Counted from the first letter of the stretch, positions 43,523 through 56,449 are shown. The stretch is DNA of 64,000 nt from Dactylorhiza incarnata (GCA_033032865.1 JAWHQI010000004.1:19202001-19266000); one strand, 5' to 3'. A program made the numbers and translations. Notes: a model not told the origin generated them from the letters alone.

Positions 43523-44647
43523 TTACATTAATAGACTCTTCAACCTTACTCGTTCTTTTGTTAAATATTCAATAAGCTTTACTAGTTGAAGAGTATCCAA
43601 GAAATATTCTTCAACACATTTTTCATCAAACTTTCCTATGGTATCTTTTGTAATGAGAATAAAACATTTACAACCAAATACTTTAAAATATGATACGTTA
43701 GGTTTCTTTTGATAGTATAGTTCATACGGTGTGAGAATTAAGGATGGATGAAGCATGACTCTATTCATTACATAACATGATGTGCTTACGACTTCGGCCC
43801 AAAAAGGCTTAGGTAATCTATATTCAAATAGCATTGTACGTGTTAGTTCTTGAATTTTCCTATTCTTTCTTTCTACAGCACCGTTTTGTTGAGGTGTGCG
43901 TGGAGCAGAAAATTCATGCTTAATACCTAACATTTCGCAAAAAGATTTAAAATTTTCATTTTCAAATTCTCCTCCATGATCTGAGCGAACGCATTTTATT
44001 TTTAAATCCAGTTCATTTTGAATATGAGTACAAAATTTTGAAAATTCGCAAAATGCATCAGATTTGGAAGAGAGAAATAAAGTACAGCAATATCTAGAGA
44101 AATCATCTATTAGAACAAAAGTATATATTCTACCACCAAGACTTGTGGTGTTAACGGGGCCAAAAAGATCCATATGAATTAATTGCAAAGGTCTTGTAGT
44201 AGAAATTTCGTTTTTGCTTTTGAAAGAAGATTTAGTAAATTTTCCTTTTTGACATGGTGAGCATAGTGAGGATAAATTTCCATTTAGTCTAGGCAATCCT
44301 CTTATAAATTACTTTTTGGCTAGTTTTAAAATGAGCTTTGTACTAGCGTGACCTAAACGTCTATGTCAAAGTTCTAACTCGTCATTTTTAGTTATAAAAC
44401 ATTTTATAGATGATTTGGAAAGATTATGATAGGAAACTGCATATACGTTGTGAGTTTTAGGTGGAGTTAGTAAAACATCTTTTGTGTTAGGATTAAATAT
44501 TTTGCAAAGATTTGTAGATGACTCAAATAAAATATTTAATCCTTTATCACATAATTGGCTAATCGATATTAAGTTATGTTTTAAACCTTTTACATAAAGA
44601 ACATTAGAAATAGTAAAGGATTTGTTACCCACTGTACCGACTCCCAT
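43523..44647 (-). pseudogene. SIRE-like copia integrase with pre-integrase domain
   Basis: The pre-integrase part reads SNVLYVKGLKHNLISISQLC and HRRLGHAS, with a TGA at 44363-44365 where Trp is usual before HRRLGH, and a TAA after KLILKLAKK. The integrase core is open for 257 codons: LQLIHMDLFGPV (Asp), VRSDHGGEFEN (Asp), NGAVERKNRKIQ (Glu), then FGCKCFIL. All three catalytic acidic residues are present. Confidence 0.93.
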
Positions 44648-46728
44648 GATCCTTCATTTACCGTTATCTCCAAAAGCTATGATTCCTCCCTTCTTCTTTT
44701 CTAGGCTAAGGAACATTGCTTTATTGCCCGTCATGTGCTTGGAGCAGCCCGAGTCCAAGTACCACACGTCCTCTGTATCCTTAGCTTTCCTGCAAATCTA
44801 GAAAGAAGATGAGAGTAATGTTCTGGATACGCAAGAGGTACCACCCATAGAATAAGTGGATGCCTTAGGTACCCATATTTGCTTTACAGATTCCTGTTTT
44901 ATTTTCCTGCAAGAGCTAGACGTGTGTCCAAACCTATGACAGTTTGCATACGAAATAAAAGGGGGTTGAGACCCTTTTCTGAAATTCTACATTGCTCTTA
45001 CTGGATGAGGTTTGAATTTTTGAAAAAACAGAAGATTTTTTGTATGAGGGGCAACCGCCAGCGTTAGTGGCTAGCGTTGGGCGGTAGCTGTTACATTGAT
45101 ATCTGAGTCCAAATTTTCCAGAACCTTAACATTGATTCCCTAAAATCATGTCCAGAGATTTTTGACCAATTCCAAATTTTTTGATGGTCATATTGAGGTC
45201 ATGAGTTTATTTTTTAAGAGATGAGTTTTCTTTTACAAGCATGACACATTTGTTTTCAAAACCTTTTTTGTTATTTTCAATTTATAAGAAAGAGGTTTTT
45301 AGTTTTCTCTCTAAGCCCCCCTTTTCTCTTGTAAAAGTTTTGAATTGTGAGAGGTCCTTAGAAAGAGAAACTTCAAGATCTTTTGCCTTACATAAGGAGT
45401 GTTCACACAATTGGCATGAAACCTTTATCTTTTCCAAAGAAATTAATTTTTTAGTGAGCTTATGATTTTCCTTGATGAGGGATTCATTTTCATGATTTAA
45501 AACAATATTATCTGCTATACTTTTATCATAGGCTTTACAGGTTTGAACAAATTTATCAAATAGTTCTTCGAAGGTGGGAGGAGTTACCTCGGTGTCACTA
45601 AGAACACTGGTGTCTTCATCGTTGTCATTTTTCATGAAGAATGTGTTTCCTTCCTCCTCTCTGCTTGACTTAGATCCGCTTGATTCTTCAGAGGAAGAAT
45701 CATCCCATGTCGCGGCTTTCAATACCTTCTTTTTCTCCATCCCTTTGTATCATTTTTCTTTTTTCTCCTTTAGATACTTCAGGCATTGGCTTCGAATGTG
45801 CCCTGTCTTCCTGCAGTGATAGCACTCTGGTGGTGGTTTTTCTTCTTCGTCATCACTTTCCTTTTCTTTCTTTGAAGAAGAGGAAGACCCTTTCCATCAA
45901 TCATCCTTCTGGATGTATTTCCGGAAGGTGTTCCTTCTTTCCAGATCTAATGAATTTTTTGAAGTTCTTGACCAGGAGACCTTCTTCATCTTCAACATCA
46001 TCTTCATTGCTCTCCGTCTTTGATTTGAGTGACAGCGCCTTTTTCTTTAGTTCCTAGTTGTATTCATCGTGTTGAATCTGGAGTTCTACCTCACGGGTTT
46101 TGAGATTCCCAATGAGGTTCTCAATCTGGAGTGTTCTCAGGTTGTGTGACTCCGACATGTCTGACACCTTTGGATTGAACCTCGGAGGTAGAGTGTGAAG
46201 AATCTTTCAGACCAAGTCATCATCGTAGTAGATCTTTCCAAGATCTTTTGAAGCATTGACGACCTTGGTAAAGCATGTGTACATCGAGTTGATGTCTTCT
46301 TCAGCATCCATCCTGAACTTTTCATATTTCGACTCCAGTTGGAATAGCTTTGCATCCTTCACCTGTGATGTACCTTCATGAGTAACTTCCAATTAGTTCC
46401 AAATATCATAAGTAGTCACACATGCAGAAATTCTATTAAATTTTGTTCTATTAAATGCACAATATAAAGCATTCATTGCCTTAACATTATTTTTGCACTT
46501 GAGTTTATCGTTATTGTCCTATTTATCCTTAGGTTCTTCTAAGGTAGCCTCTCCTACTACAATTGTAGGAGGAAAGTACCGAACTTCCACCATGTTCCAT
46601 ACTTCTATAACCATAGTCATAAGAAAACACACCATCCTAGATTTCAAATAGTTGAAATCTGACCCAGTAAAAAGAGGTGGTCTACTAACACCTTAACCCT
46701 CGGGAAAAGCGAGATCATAAGACGCAAT
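44648..46728 (-). pseudogene. SIRE-like copia gag and protease
   Basis: The start codon position (46726-46728) reads ATT where element A has ATG. UBN2 text: KNNVKAMNALYCAF, LFQLESKYEKFRMDAEEDI, ILHTLPPRFNPKVSD. The CCHC knuckle is CYHCRKTGHIRSQC (about 45795-45835). A coiled-coil tail follows (152-codon frame 45282-45740). A GC hairpin block interrupts near 45055. The protease site is LDSGCSKHMTGNKAMF (about 44725-44775), then a TGA before IMGVG. It is the full-length counterpart of the shortened Gag in A and C. Confidence 0.88.
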
Positions 46729-46761
46729 TATTCCTGGTTGTTAGACCATTTTGGAATAAAA

Positions 46762-46775
46762 CCACTCTGATACCA
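46762..46775 (-). other. Primer binding site (tRNA-iMet) of SIRE-like copia
   Basis: The minus strand reads TGGTATCAGAGTGG beside the 5' LTR. Confidence 0.85.
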
Positions 46776-46777
46776 CT

Positions 46778-47862
46778 TGTTGGATCTGTAAGCGCCCTCA
46801 GAGGGGGGTGAATAAGGGTTTTAAAGACTTATGTTATATTTTGAAATACTTGAAATAATAATGGATCAAAATAGTGCAAATCAAAAACAAATAAAGCGAA
46901 ATAAAATAGAGACAGTATTTTATTAATATGAAATGTAGGATTACAAAACTGGATTTCTAAAGACGCTAGAAATCAAAGGCGAATAGGAAAAAGTCTTTTT
47001 TCATTTTCTATCCCGACTCGTATCCCCACGAACCAGTGGCTTTAGCCTATCCTTCCCTGTATATGACCTAAAGCCACTCTAGCCAATCCTCCCTCGGATA
47101 CGGCCTCGAGCACCCCCTACACCAAACCTAGATCTAGTCACCAACATGAGGCGAATTCCCCCCTAAGTCCTACCCAGACCTAGTCTCCAACATGAGGCGA
47201 ATTTACTAAGCGATTACAAGAATGAAAATAACAACAACAATATTAAAACTCCTTCTTGAAAAACTTCTGAAGTTGGAGACAAAAGACCACTGTAGAATAA
47301 GCATAGTTGAAGCGATCGTCGGTCAGATGTGGCGTGTAGAAATCCTCCTTCAGAAAATCATGAAACTTTAGGTGGGAGATCAACTCTCGGTAGTATAAGG
47401 CTCTGGAAATTTGGCACTAGAACTCTCTCAAGGATGTGTGTTCAAAACGAGAGAAGAGGGATCCTTTTTATAGCCTTGGAACTAGCGCCTGTGCTATCGC
47501 TACTACCGGCACTATCCCAGATAAGGAAACATTCTCTGCGTGCGTATCTTCATTCCAAGGAAACCTTGCCAAAATTCCTCTTGTGCTCCGCGCTACCACT
47601 TGCACTATCTGCTACCTCCCAGCGTTATCGCCTTCTAAACTTGCCGCTCGAACTTTCCTAATCAGGTCTAGCTCCCGCGCTAGTGTCTACCATCGGTGCT
47701 AGTGACCATGCTGAAATTTTGGCTTCAAACTTGGGGGAAACCTTCTTATGTTATCCTTGAGTCATACGACTTTGTTTCCTGCACACTTAAATACACAAGA
47801 TCAAATACACATAGTATTTGTTATTCTCAAATCTAGGAGATGCGGAAGACCATGCTCCAACA
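46778..47862 (-). repeat. 5' LTR of SIRE-like copia
   Basis: 1,085 bp with TGTTGGA/TCCAACA ends. A TATA box (GCTATAAAA, minus, 47466-47474) has a cluster of GCGCTAG- and GTGCTATCG-like motifs just upstream (about 47475-47710). Right of 47862 lies the interrupted gag of another copia. Confidence 0.9.
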
Positions 47863-48971
47863 ATAGAGAGATCTCTACTATGCTTTGCTAGGAAAGCTTA
47901 AATCATATGAGATGCTTCTGAAAAGCAGAGCTAAAATAGAGGCAAAGGAGACAACTCCAACTCCTATCCAAAGGAGTCTTGCTTTGAATGCTGCTGAAGG
48001 AGAGCCCTCCACTCCTGAAGATGAAATGTTCAGTCTCCTAGCTAGGAGATTTAGAAAGTGGGTCAAGACAGAAGACTCAAGGAGAAGAGAGAGGAGCTCA
48101 AAGCCCAGACATGATAAGACTCCAAAGAAGGAGGTGATTTGCTTCTACTACACCAAGCCAGGGCACATAGCCCATGAGTGCCCACTGGAACAAAGGGACA
48201 GGAGCAGCAACAGAGATGAGCAGAAGAAGTCTTTCAGGAGGAAAGACAAGAAGAAGGGCAAAGGTTTCATTGTTGAAACATGGAGTGACTCTGAAGTAGA
48301 GTCAAGCTCCTCTTCATCAGAGAGTGATGATGAAAAAGATGCTGAAGCAGCCTGCATGTTGGCATTGGGGATATCCTCAAATGTTGAAGAAGAACAGGTA
48401 TCTCTGTTTGATAATTTTGATTTCAATTATGATGACTTTAAAATTTTCTTTAAAGAAATTTGTAATGATTTCCTCAAAGTACAAAAAGAATTAGAAACAA
48501 ATAGGGAAGAATTGGAAAATTTTAAGAAAGAAGAATTATTTAAATAATGCTTTGAAAAATACAATTCAGGGTAAAGAAACAGAATTAATAGAAATCGGAA
48601 ATGAAAATCTAAAATTAAAAGAAGAGATAACAAAGGTAAAAGCCTTTGAGGACTCTCTCAATTGGAGGAGCCAAAAGCTCAATGATATTACACAAAATCT
48701 CTCCATGAGATTTAAACACCTAGGTCTAGGAGCAGACCCTTGCACTAGAACTAAAATCACTAGTAAACCAGCTTGGAAAAATCCAGTTAGATTTATTAGA
48801 CCTAGTGATTTTCAAACAAGTGAGAGGAGTGCACTAACTAAGGATAAGGATATTAATAATCCAAATAAAATAACTGTGCACATTCAATTGGTATCAGAGC
48901 ACTCTACTGACTTATTGGTACGCAATTGCTGTTTCAATAAGTATCAGAGCACTTTAAATAGGTCTATGTAG
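47863..48971 (+). pseudogene. gag: Copia gag, C-terminal two thirds
   Basis: Starts inside UBN2 (LLGKLKSYEMLLKSRAKIE), broken by the neighbouring LTR. NAAEGEPSTPEDEMFSLLARR follows, then the knuckle CFYYTKPGHIAHEC at residues 86-99 of the open frame, where the second Cys has become Tyr, so zinc binding would be lost. Then comes a Ser/Asp/Glu-rich part and a coiled coil (LKVQKELETNREELENFKKEE). A stop at 48545-48547 and a shift precede a second frame (48552-48971, IEIGNENLKLKEEITKVK). Traces to about 49340 end in GPKVTWVPS, the motif that precedes protease in this lineage. Confidence 0.88.
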
Positions 48972-50043
48972 CTAGGAGATTCAGAAACTGTGCACTTAAT
49001 AAAGTAAACCTAAACAATTAAAAGAAATCTCTAGGCAAGAGTAATGCAGAGAAATTAACCAACAATAATCAAAATGTTAAAACCAAAAGTAGAATAATTA
49101 AACACTCTGCTGATTTATTATATTTAGATACATTTTATACACATCTAAAGTATCAAAATAATAAATCAAGGTTTGATAAACTCACTCTCTGTCATCCAAA
49201 AGGATATCATGAAAGACCTTTCTATTCATAGAACCTTATAATGGTAAATGAAATGGGCCCAAGGTAACCTGGGTTCCTTCTAATGTTTGAGCTACTTGTG
49301 CAGGATTAGGTAGGATCCCTCCTAGGAGATAATGGAAGGGGAAGGAAGAATTATGGCCTAATAAAGACCCAAATCCAACAAGAGAGTGATTTCTCCTTTA
49401 AATCTTCTTATTATCTTCTTTAGTTCATGAAAATAACAGTATAAATACTACTTTCAGTAAAAAAACACATTGCTGGAAAAAATAGCAAGAACTTTCTAAG
49501 AATATAGAACTATTTATTCATAGTTGCGTCGAATAGAATTCGACGTACCGTCTAACTCTACTCGATGCCTGCTTCGAAAGCATTATGCAACAGATAATTT
49601 GAGTTGCATCCAATAGAATTAGACGTACCGTCTAATTCAATTCGACACCAACTTCGAGAGCCGTCTAAATCAGGCAATTCGAATAGCATTCAATGCAACG
49701 TCGACTTCATATCGACGGATACGTCGAATTAATTAGTGTTTAATTTGAAGGTGTGTCGAGTTCTAATCGACGCAACATCGACATGATAAGCGCACCCAGT
49801 TTCACTTATAGAATCTGCATCGATACATTTTGGCGCGCTGTCTATTAATCTTTGTCGACGGTGCTTCGAATAAAACCCTATGGTGCGATGAATCGTCTTC
49901 TTTTAAGCACCATTGGTGTCGAATTAATTACACTTTCAAACTCTCTCATTCCTGCTCTCTTGCTCTTCCTCTCCCAAGCTCTCTTGCATCTTTCTCTCAT
50001 CTTTTTCTCTCTCTTGTTTCTTTTTGTAGGTACTTGAACATTA
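48972..50043 (+). other. Gap between gag and accessory ORF, with TCGACG-rich region and CT-rich leader
   Basis: No pol motif is seen. 49510-49860 is dense in TCGAC/GTCGA motifs of the same kind as in the 3' LTR (52255-52690). 49930-50037 is CT-rich and ends TTTTTGTAG, a good 3' splice site just before the ATG at 50044. Confidence 0.55.
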
Positions 50044-51853
50044 ATGGCTCTTCCAAAGATAAATTCTAGAATTGACGTGGATGTTGACTCATTTAATGTT
50101 GCTGCTGAAAGCCTCAAAGCCATTCTAGGCTTATTCCATACAGCTGGGCTAACAAAATTGATTTCCTCAAGGTGCAAGATACTTGAAGCAGAACTGACAG
50201 AGTTCAGGGACAATATGCAAATAGGAGATGATGGCTACATCAATGGGAAAGTTTCTGAGACAAGTATACATATAACATAGGAACTGCTTAATCAAACATT
50301 TGATTTTACAACTGGCAGTGATCCAGATGAACTGGCTGGGGAAGAGATCAAGAGAGCTTTAGAGATCATGCAATTCAAGAAAGAGAAAGCCATCAATCTG
50401 AAGAAGATTGATCTTGCAGAGGAATACAGATTCCTTGCTGATATAGTAGGGAAGGTGCTTCTATGCAAACTATCAGCACATGATGCTATCCCCAGGCACC
50501 ACCTGCAAATCATGGGAATTCTAGTCCTGAATATGAAGATAAACTGGGGAAGATGCCTCCTGAAGCTGATTGGGAGTAAATATTCACACAAAGAGAATGC
50601 CTATATGAGGCTCTTGAGCCAGGTGCTCTTCATCCATTATCCAATGGTGTGCAAGTCCAAAGGAGTGCACATTCCTCCGGGAAAAAGGATGAATATATGG
50701 ATTATTCTCCAAGTGGACCAGGAAAATTATAAAGCCTGGTCAATCTGCACCCTCACCTCCTCCTTCTCCACCTCCACAAAATATAGAGACAAGTCAACCA
50801 GACCCTCGAGGGGATAATTCTCTTCCATAGGACAACTCTAACAAATCAACAAGATAATTAACCAGATGCTTATCCAGATGCTGATCCAGCCCAGTACAAA
50901 CAAGCCAGTCCATCCATTCCTCCCATAGAACCTGAACCTCAGGTTCCTCTCCATCCTCAGCAAAAACCATCCATAAAATTCACAGACAATCAGTTCACTT
51001 CCCTACCACCATATTATATCTCCCCAGAAATGTATCAATGCCACTCCCCTATCCATCAAGATCCTCTAGGTCTCAATGAGAACTCCACTCAATCCATCCA
51101 GCAATACTATCCACACCTCCAATTGCCTCTACCTCCCATTCTACTCCCCCATTTGATATTAAGAAAGCAATTATAAAAGTAGTAGGGCTGGCTACTGGCA
51201 CCTTTGTTGAGCTACTGGCCACATAAGCCAGAAGGTTCAATAAAAAGTACTCTCAGATGGAGAATGAAGTGCTTGATTCAAAAGGGTCCCTCCTGACTCT
51301 CAAAGAATTTATGTCCTCCTCCTTGGTAACAAAAGATTTCTTAACCTCCCTTGTCAGTAAGGTTCAGAATGGGGAGAAAATTTAGGAGGAGGAAAAGCCT
51401 AATCTAGAAAATAGTGGCCAGAAAAAGGACAGAGTTAATGAAGTTCCTGATAAACTTACTGTATTCCAAACAGTAAGACCAGATATTCCAGATGCAAATG
51501 TCCAGGGGGAGCCTCTTATAAGCCCTCAAGAGAATCTTGTGCAAAATCAGGGGAAGATTCTTCAACTTGCTCAGGAACCAGCTAAAGAATTTCCTGCAGT
51601 ATACCAGGAGGAGCTTCCATCAACTCGGGGGGAGCTTCTAAAAGATGATCTACTTTTAAATGAAGTATCAAAGATTGCTAAAGATGCTGCTCTGGTTGCT
51701 GAAATGAATACACAATCTCAAGGGGAGACTCCCAAAGAAGATCACATTCATCAAGAAGCTGAAGAAGGAAATGAACCTCTTGCATTTTCTCCAAGAAATG
51801 TGATACCACAAGTATTCTCAAGAAAGAGGAAAATCCCAGACAAAGAACAATGA
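50044..51853 (+). pseudogene. Accessory ORF of the pol-less copia (putative plant transposon protein-like)
   Basis: ATG 50044 gives MALPKINSRIDVDVDSFNV. The first 220 residues are helical and resemble loosely the PF20167 'putative plant transposon protein' type (AIPRHHLQIMGILVLNMKIN, YMRLLSQVLFIHYPM). An in-frame TAG is at 50278-50280. After a shift near 50730 a Pro/Ser-rich linker follows, with further stops, then an acidic helical part (51539-51853) ending in FSRKRKIPDKEQ, a possible nuclear localisation signal. It occupies the place of pol or an env-like gene. Assignment is by pattern only. Confidence 0.5.
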
Positions 51854-52065
51854 AGTCCAAGTATTATGTAAATATAAACACTCTGCATTAAAACATCTGG
51901 AGCACACAACTGTGTTGAACAATATAACTACTTGACAATATATGATATGTTATGTGATCCCATTCATTTATGTTTTTATTGTTTAGTATATGTTGTTAGT
52001 ATTTGAATTGATGTCAAAGTATGAGTAAAATCACTTTAAATAATTTGTAAAATTTGTTAAGATAA

Positions 52066-52077
52066 ATAAAGGGAGAT
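52066..52077 (+). other. Polypurine tract of pol-less copia
   Basis: AATAAAGGGAGAT lies immediately before the LTR. Confidence 0.75.
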
Positions 52078-53777
52078 TGTTAGGAAAAACTCCTTGTGAT
52101 TTAACTTAACAAATTATTTATAGGTAATTTTACTTCCTAGGAGTATTACCCTCATTGTATAGAAAGGTTAAAATGGTCATTAGATGTCCTAGGATGTCAC
52201 ACTCATCTTTTAGTGTCAAGGCCAAATCAAGATAATTACAAAGTCAGTCAAGTTAAAACTTGCGTCGAATGAAAGTCGACACAACTTCGACTTGATGTCA
52301 ACGCAACTCTGACTAAAAGTCCAAGCAACTTAATCAAATATCGAAGTATAAGTCAAGTCGACGCAACGTCAAAAGAGACTCAACGTAGAAGGAAGAGCTT
52401 GTCGAAGCCATCAGTGAAGTCGACGCAACTTCTATTTTAACTTGATGCAGAAGATGAAGTCCAAGTTCAAGCTTCCAACTAGACGGATATGTCGAAGGTT
52501 ATTCGACGTAACATTGACATCTGAGTTCATTCAGAGCTGAGAACTATTTTCATGCCACTTCAATAAGAACTCATAAGTGCGTAAGGAAGTCAATTCGACG
52601 CTACGTCGACATCTAGGTTCAACCAAAGCTAAGAAGGAATTCGAAGCCTACTCCGATAAGAACTCAGAGGTGCGTCGATACGAAAGAAATTTAATTCGAC
52701 GCTAAGTTGAATACAATCTGAAAAAGGAAGCTTTCTCTGCTATCCTTAAAACACCTTCTCAAAAGGACCACCATGCTAAAGACATTTCTCCACCGGCTCA
52801 ATTATTTCCAAGAATGGAATGGAGTACTCCAGGACACAGCAAAAACATTCTTGGAAGGTATTCATAGCTGATGGACGGGTCGGGATCAAAAAAGGAAAGG
52901 AAAATAAAAGGTCCAATAAGAATTCCTTTTCAGGACAATCTAAATGGAGAAAGAAATTCAAATACCAATCATACACAATAAGTATGCAAGAGAAGAGAAT
53001 AAAGATAGGCCATTCATTACATTATTGTCATCTGTCGAAGAGGGTCTTCTTCTTCCTTCTTCCAAAAACCCTAAGACAGAAAACAAGTGCTCTGAACAGA
53101 AAGAAAAACAGTTGCTTCTTCTTCTTCACCTTACAGCAGCAAGTTTTCAGGAAATGCTCACAGAAAAAGGATCAAGCAAAATAACCCTTGCAAATCATCA
53201 CAATCATAAGCAAGGGTTCATCACATACAGATCCAGTGAAAATCAGAAGCTGCAGTTCTTGAGAAATGGCTTCTGAAGAATTCTGAGAACAAAATTCTTA
53301 TCTCCATCTTTTTTCTTTCTTCTTCCTTATTCTTCACACTATAAAAGAGTTTTATTAATCCCTATTTCAATGAATTCAGTGGTTCTTAGAGTCTCCTTAT
53401 CAAAAGACTCAGTGGTTCTAAGAGTCTCCTTATCAAAAGAATCAGTGGTTCTAAGAGTCCTCGTATCAAAAGACTCAGGCACAAGTTGTGCAATCCTACC
53501 AGGGAGGTAGAAGAGTGGACTACCCACATTTTGGGGAACCTCTATAAAAGCCTTGTGTCTTATGTGTGTGCTTTTCTGTGATGTCCTTATTTCTGTCTTA
53601 TGTGTTTATATTTCCAGCAATCTGCATTTACTTTATTATGTCTTTGGATTGTTGATTGCATATTACTTAGAGTTTTTATTATCTGTGCATAATTAAGGTA
53701 GGAAATATTTAAATCGCTATTCACCCCCCCCCCCCCCCCCCTTTAGAGAAGACTCAGAGGCACACTGTGCACTTTCA
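52078..53777 (+). repeat. 3' LTR of pol-less copia
   Basis: 1,700 bp from TGTTAGGAAAAACTCC to GTGCACTTTCA. U3 (52255-52690) is crowded with GTCGAC, CGTCGA and TCGACG. TATAAAAG is at 53340-53347. A 33-bp repeat (CAGTGGTTCTNAGAGTC...) is present three times at 53377-53475. An 18-base C run (53724-53741) precedes the end, as in SIRE-type LTRs. Confidence 0.85.
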
Positions 53778-56435
53778 ATGATACTGCCCCACTTCAACCT
53801 ACAAATTCCCAAACATAATGTTATTGTCTCAAGGATTTAGTCTCGGTAACCTTAATGTTTCCATCGCATATGCATATGTTGTCGATCAAAGCAATCGTTT
53901 CAATTCATCCAAAAATTAGCCTTTAATGAGACTGGCCACAAGGTCAAGCGGGTAATCAACTATATAATTCAAGATATCATATCCTTGGGGTCAAAACCAT
54001 CATTATCCATGTTATTAACAATTGAATCCAGCAATGTTATCTCGTCCAAGGAAATCACATGTAGCTAGTCATTTAAATCATTTCATTCCCTAGAGTTCAG
54101 GGGAGTTACTCTTTCCAAACATAGCAGGATGCGTACAAGGTTCTACGATTTCCAGGGTCCTTATATTTCCAATATCAAGTCATGGTAAGATATTTAGAAT
54201 TGTTAGATATCATGGATGTTTGATGCATGACTTCTAATTCACATAATGGTCAAGTCCCACAATCACACCACCTCACTTGCCATGACATTATGCCCTTTCA
54301 ATCCACCAATCACTAGACATGGTGTCACTACCTCAATGGTTTAAGCTTAGAAAACTTTTATGTTTCCAAATAGTTCCCAAAAATCGTATATGATCATCCG
54401 GTGATGCTTAAAACTTGGTCCCGGTGATATTACGAAGAATTAATGTAAGCTCATGGCAAGGTGAATCCATGACTCTACACCTTGCATAGGTTATATTAAC
54501 ATCATTCCCTTCTAAGAACATGAGACCCGAGTCAAGTGTTACTTTTGTCTAATCCAGGTCTTACTTAGACTTGCACCGAATTCAGAAATTGATGCCAATT
54601 TTCTCTTATGAATTAGATCATTTCATTTAAGGGCTCTTCAACCGTGAACATACACCTTATCCTACACTTGGGTTACGACACAGAGCCTCTAGAAAACAAC
54701 CTTGTTGAGGCAATACTATTACTCGTACTCCTACTTGCACTGATATTCTTCCCAAAATTTAGGGTTGTCCCAAAATTTGACCATTTGAAGGCAATTTGCT
54801 CAACCTCTTCGTGCATTTACTACTTCACTTTACAGAAGGGAGGTCATCATGCATTAAGACATCATGACTACTTGTATGTACGTTTAGAATTTGTTATGGC
54901 CAATACACTTCATAATTCCAACGCCATTAAAAAGTCAACCGTGGAATAGGAGGTCAAGTACTCAACTTTTTCGATGATGATCAAGTTGCATCCAATCATC
55001 ATGAGAGCATATACAAATAACATCCAATTATCATATATGCATTTCATATGTTTTGAACTTGACCCGAATCAAAGGTAATTCGAGATGATTTCCTTAGACT
55101 GCCAAAATTTAGGGCATAATTCACAACATGATAAACTAAATCAAATCGGTTTCAAATGCCTACAATCTCTGCCAACGATCATTCATGACATGTTTATTTC
55201 ATGAAGAATTTTCGAGATTCTAAATCACCAAACGAGTCATATTAAGCTTGTTAATTCCATCATGTAACACTTATTAATTTCCCAATGTCAAGTAATTATA
55301 AAATTGAAGGGAGTGTTCACCAGAATTTCCAAACATAGGGATAGTTTATCATCACACCAGCCATGCATGCAGCAAATTTTATCAACTTCCTAGCTATAAT
55401 GTTGTCAATAATATATAAACTGACAAACATAGATGTATATTTCAAAGTGTTAGTTTACTACTCTCCTCGTTTACTTATCCTCAAAGTCTTAGAACAGTAT
55501 AGAGAGAATTATCATCCTTAAAATGCTCTCTTTTCTTTTTCTCTAATGAAATTTCTATTAATCAGAGCATGGCATTAGCAGTCCATCTTGCTTAGGGTGA
55601 ACTAAAATTTTCAAGGATTACGACCTTCTAGTGTTGGAAAAATTGTGAAGATTTTCAATCCCTTGAGAAACCCCAGTTGGTAGGTCACTAGCCCAATAAA
55701 CGAAGTGATAAGCCCCCCGAGAATCCTGGGCTGAGTCCCTTCGACCACCAACATGGTACATTCATTCTGTATTGTGTACACAATCGTGAGGGCATACCAT
55801 CCTCGACTCTGAGTTTTATCCTAAACTTAATCCATACTTTAGGCCCTTAAAGCTACTTTTTACAACACTCTTTTCAAGGTCAACATGTGACCAAATCAAA
55901 AATTGGCCTACTCCGGGTTCCAATTCTTATTCGACCTCTGGTGTCCATCATGGTGATTGCTTTAATACAACAAAATTGGAAGAGTCAAGTTGTCGACAAG
56001 AAAATTAGGCTTATGAGTGTCCTACTACCTCAATAGTAGTTTACGAGCATTAATTTTTTTCTCCAGATGTCCAATTAGTCTAGGTAAGAGGTGATAATAT
56101 CACTCAACAAGCCAAGCTGCGCATTATAGTATAAGATTTGAAAACCTATTCTTACCTTAAACTCTCGCTTAGTCGCTTTGTGCTTCCTCATAGCTCAACC
56201 AAGTCATACCTGAGGTCGATTTTTGACTAGGATATGCCATAAAACATCTCGATAACTTAGAATAAGGTGGTGTCCTAGTTAGGTTGGCAGAAGTTAAAGG
56301 AAGGTAATGGACACACTTAATGTGAATCACACATGGGCACACCACTACTTCCGCTCATTAAGTTTGTCCTCAAACTGAAGAGGAGCGTGTGGTGGCACCA
56401 TTTGGTAATGGACTCTTTTATCTCAGGATCGTTGC
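53778..56435 (-). other. Internal region of the long-LTR element
   Basis: About 2.7 kb between the copia LTR and a PBS. No supported gene on either strand; the longest open stretch (54644-54949, 101 codons) matches nothing I know. It should be the 5' internal end of the minus-strand element. Confidence 0.5.
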
Positions 56436-56449
56436 AAGCTGATACCATT
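56436..56449 (-). other. Primer binding site (tRNA-iMet-like) of the long-LTR element
   Basis: The minus strand reads AAATGGTATCAGCTTGC; TGGTATCAG fits initiator-Met tRNA. It directly adjoins the LTR end. Confidence 0.7.

Larger units (their letters stand above)
40345..47862 (-). mobile_element. SIRE-like Ty1/copia retrotransposon (host of the Tat element)
   Basis: Minus orientation. 5' LTR 46778-47862, iMet PBS, gag with CCHC knuckle, protease, integrase, RT, RNase H, then 3' noncoding DNA that continues at 2317-2951 beyond the Tat element. The 3' LTR is outside the window. The LTR starts TGTTGGA and ends with ACCCCCCTCTGAGGGCGC...ATCCAACA in its sense, close to A and C. It is the only element here with all enzymes of that family, though broken by stops and shifts. 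Confidence 0.9.
47863..53777 (+). mobile_element. Pol-less copia with gag and accessory ORF
   Basis: Plus orientation. Its left part was pushed out of the window by the SIRE-like copia. Visible: gag (47863-49340), no pol, a CT-rich leader, an accessory ORF (50044-51853), PPT and 3' LTR (52078-53777). The TSD cannot be tested; one copy would be ATGAT at 53778. Confidence 0.8.

Noticed and set aside
48874..48894. Second LTR end and PBS inside the pol-less copia (ACTGTGCAC...TTCA followed by TTGGTATCAGAGC)
   Set aside because: The match to the 3' LTR end is only about 14 bases and the frame of gag runs through it; no LTR body precedes it. It may be a template-switch trace, but I cannot support it.
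54644..54949. Open frame of 101 codons in the long-LTR element
   Set aside because: Wrong strand relative to the element, no family match, composition like its surroundings.
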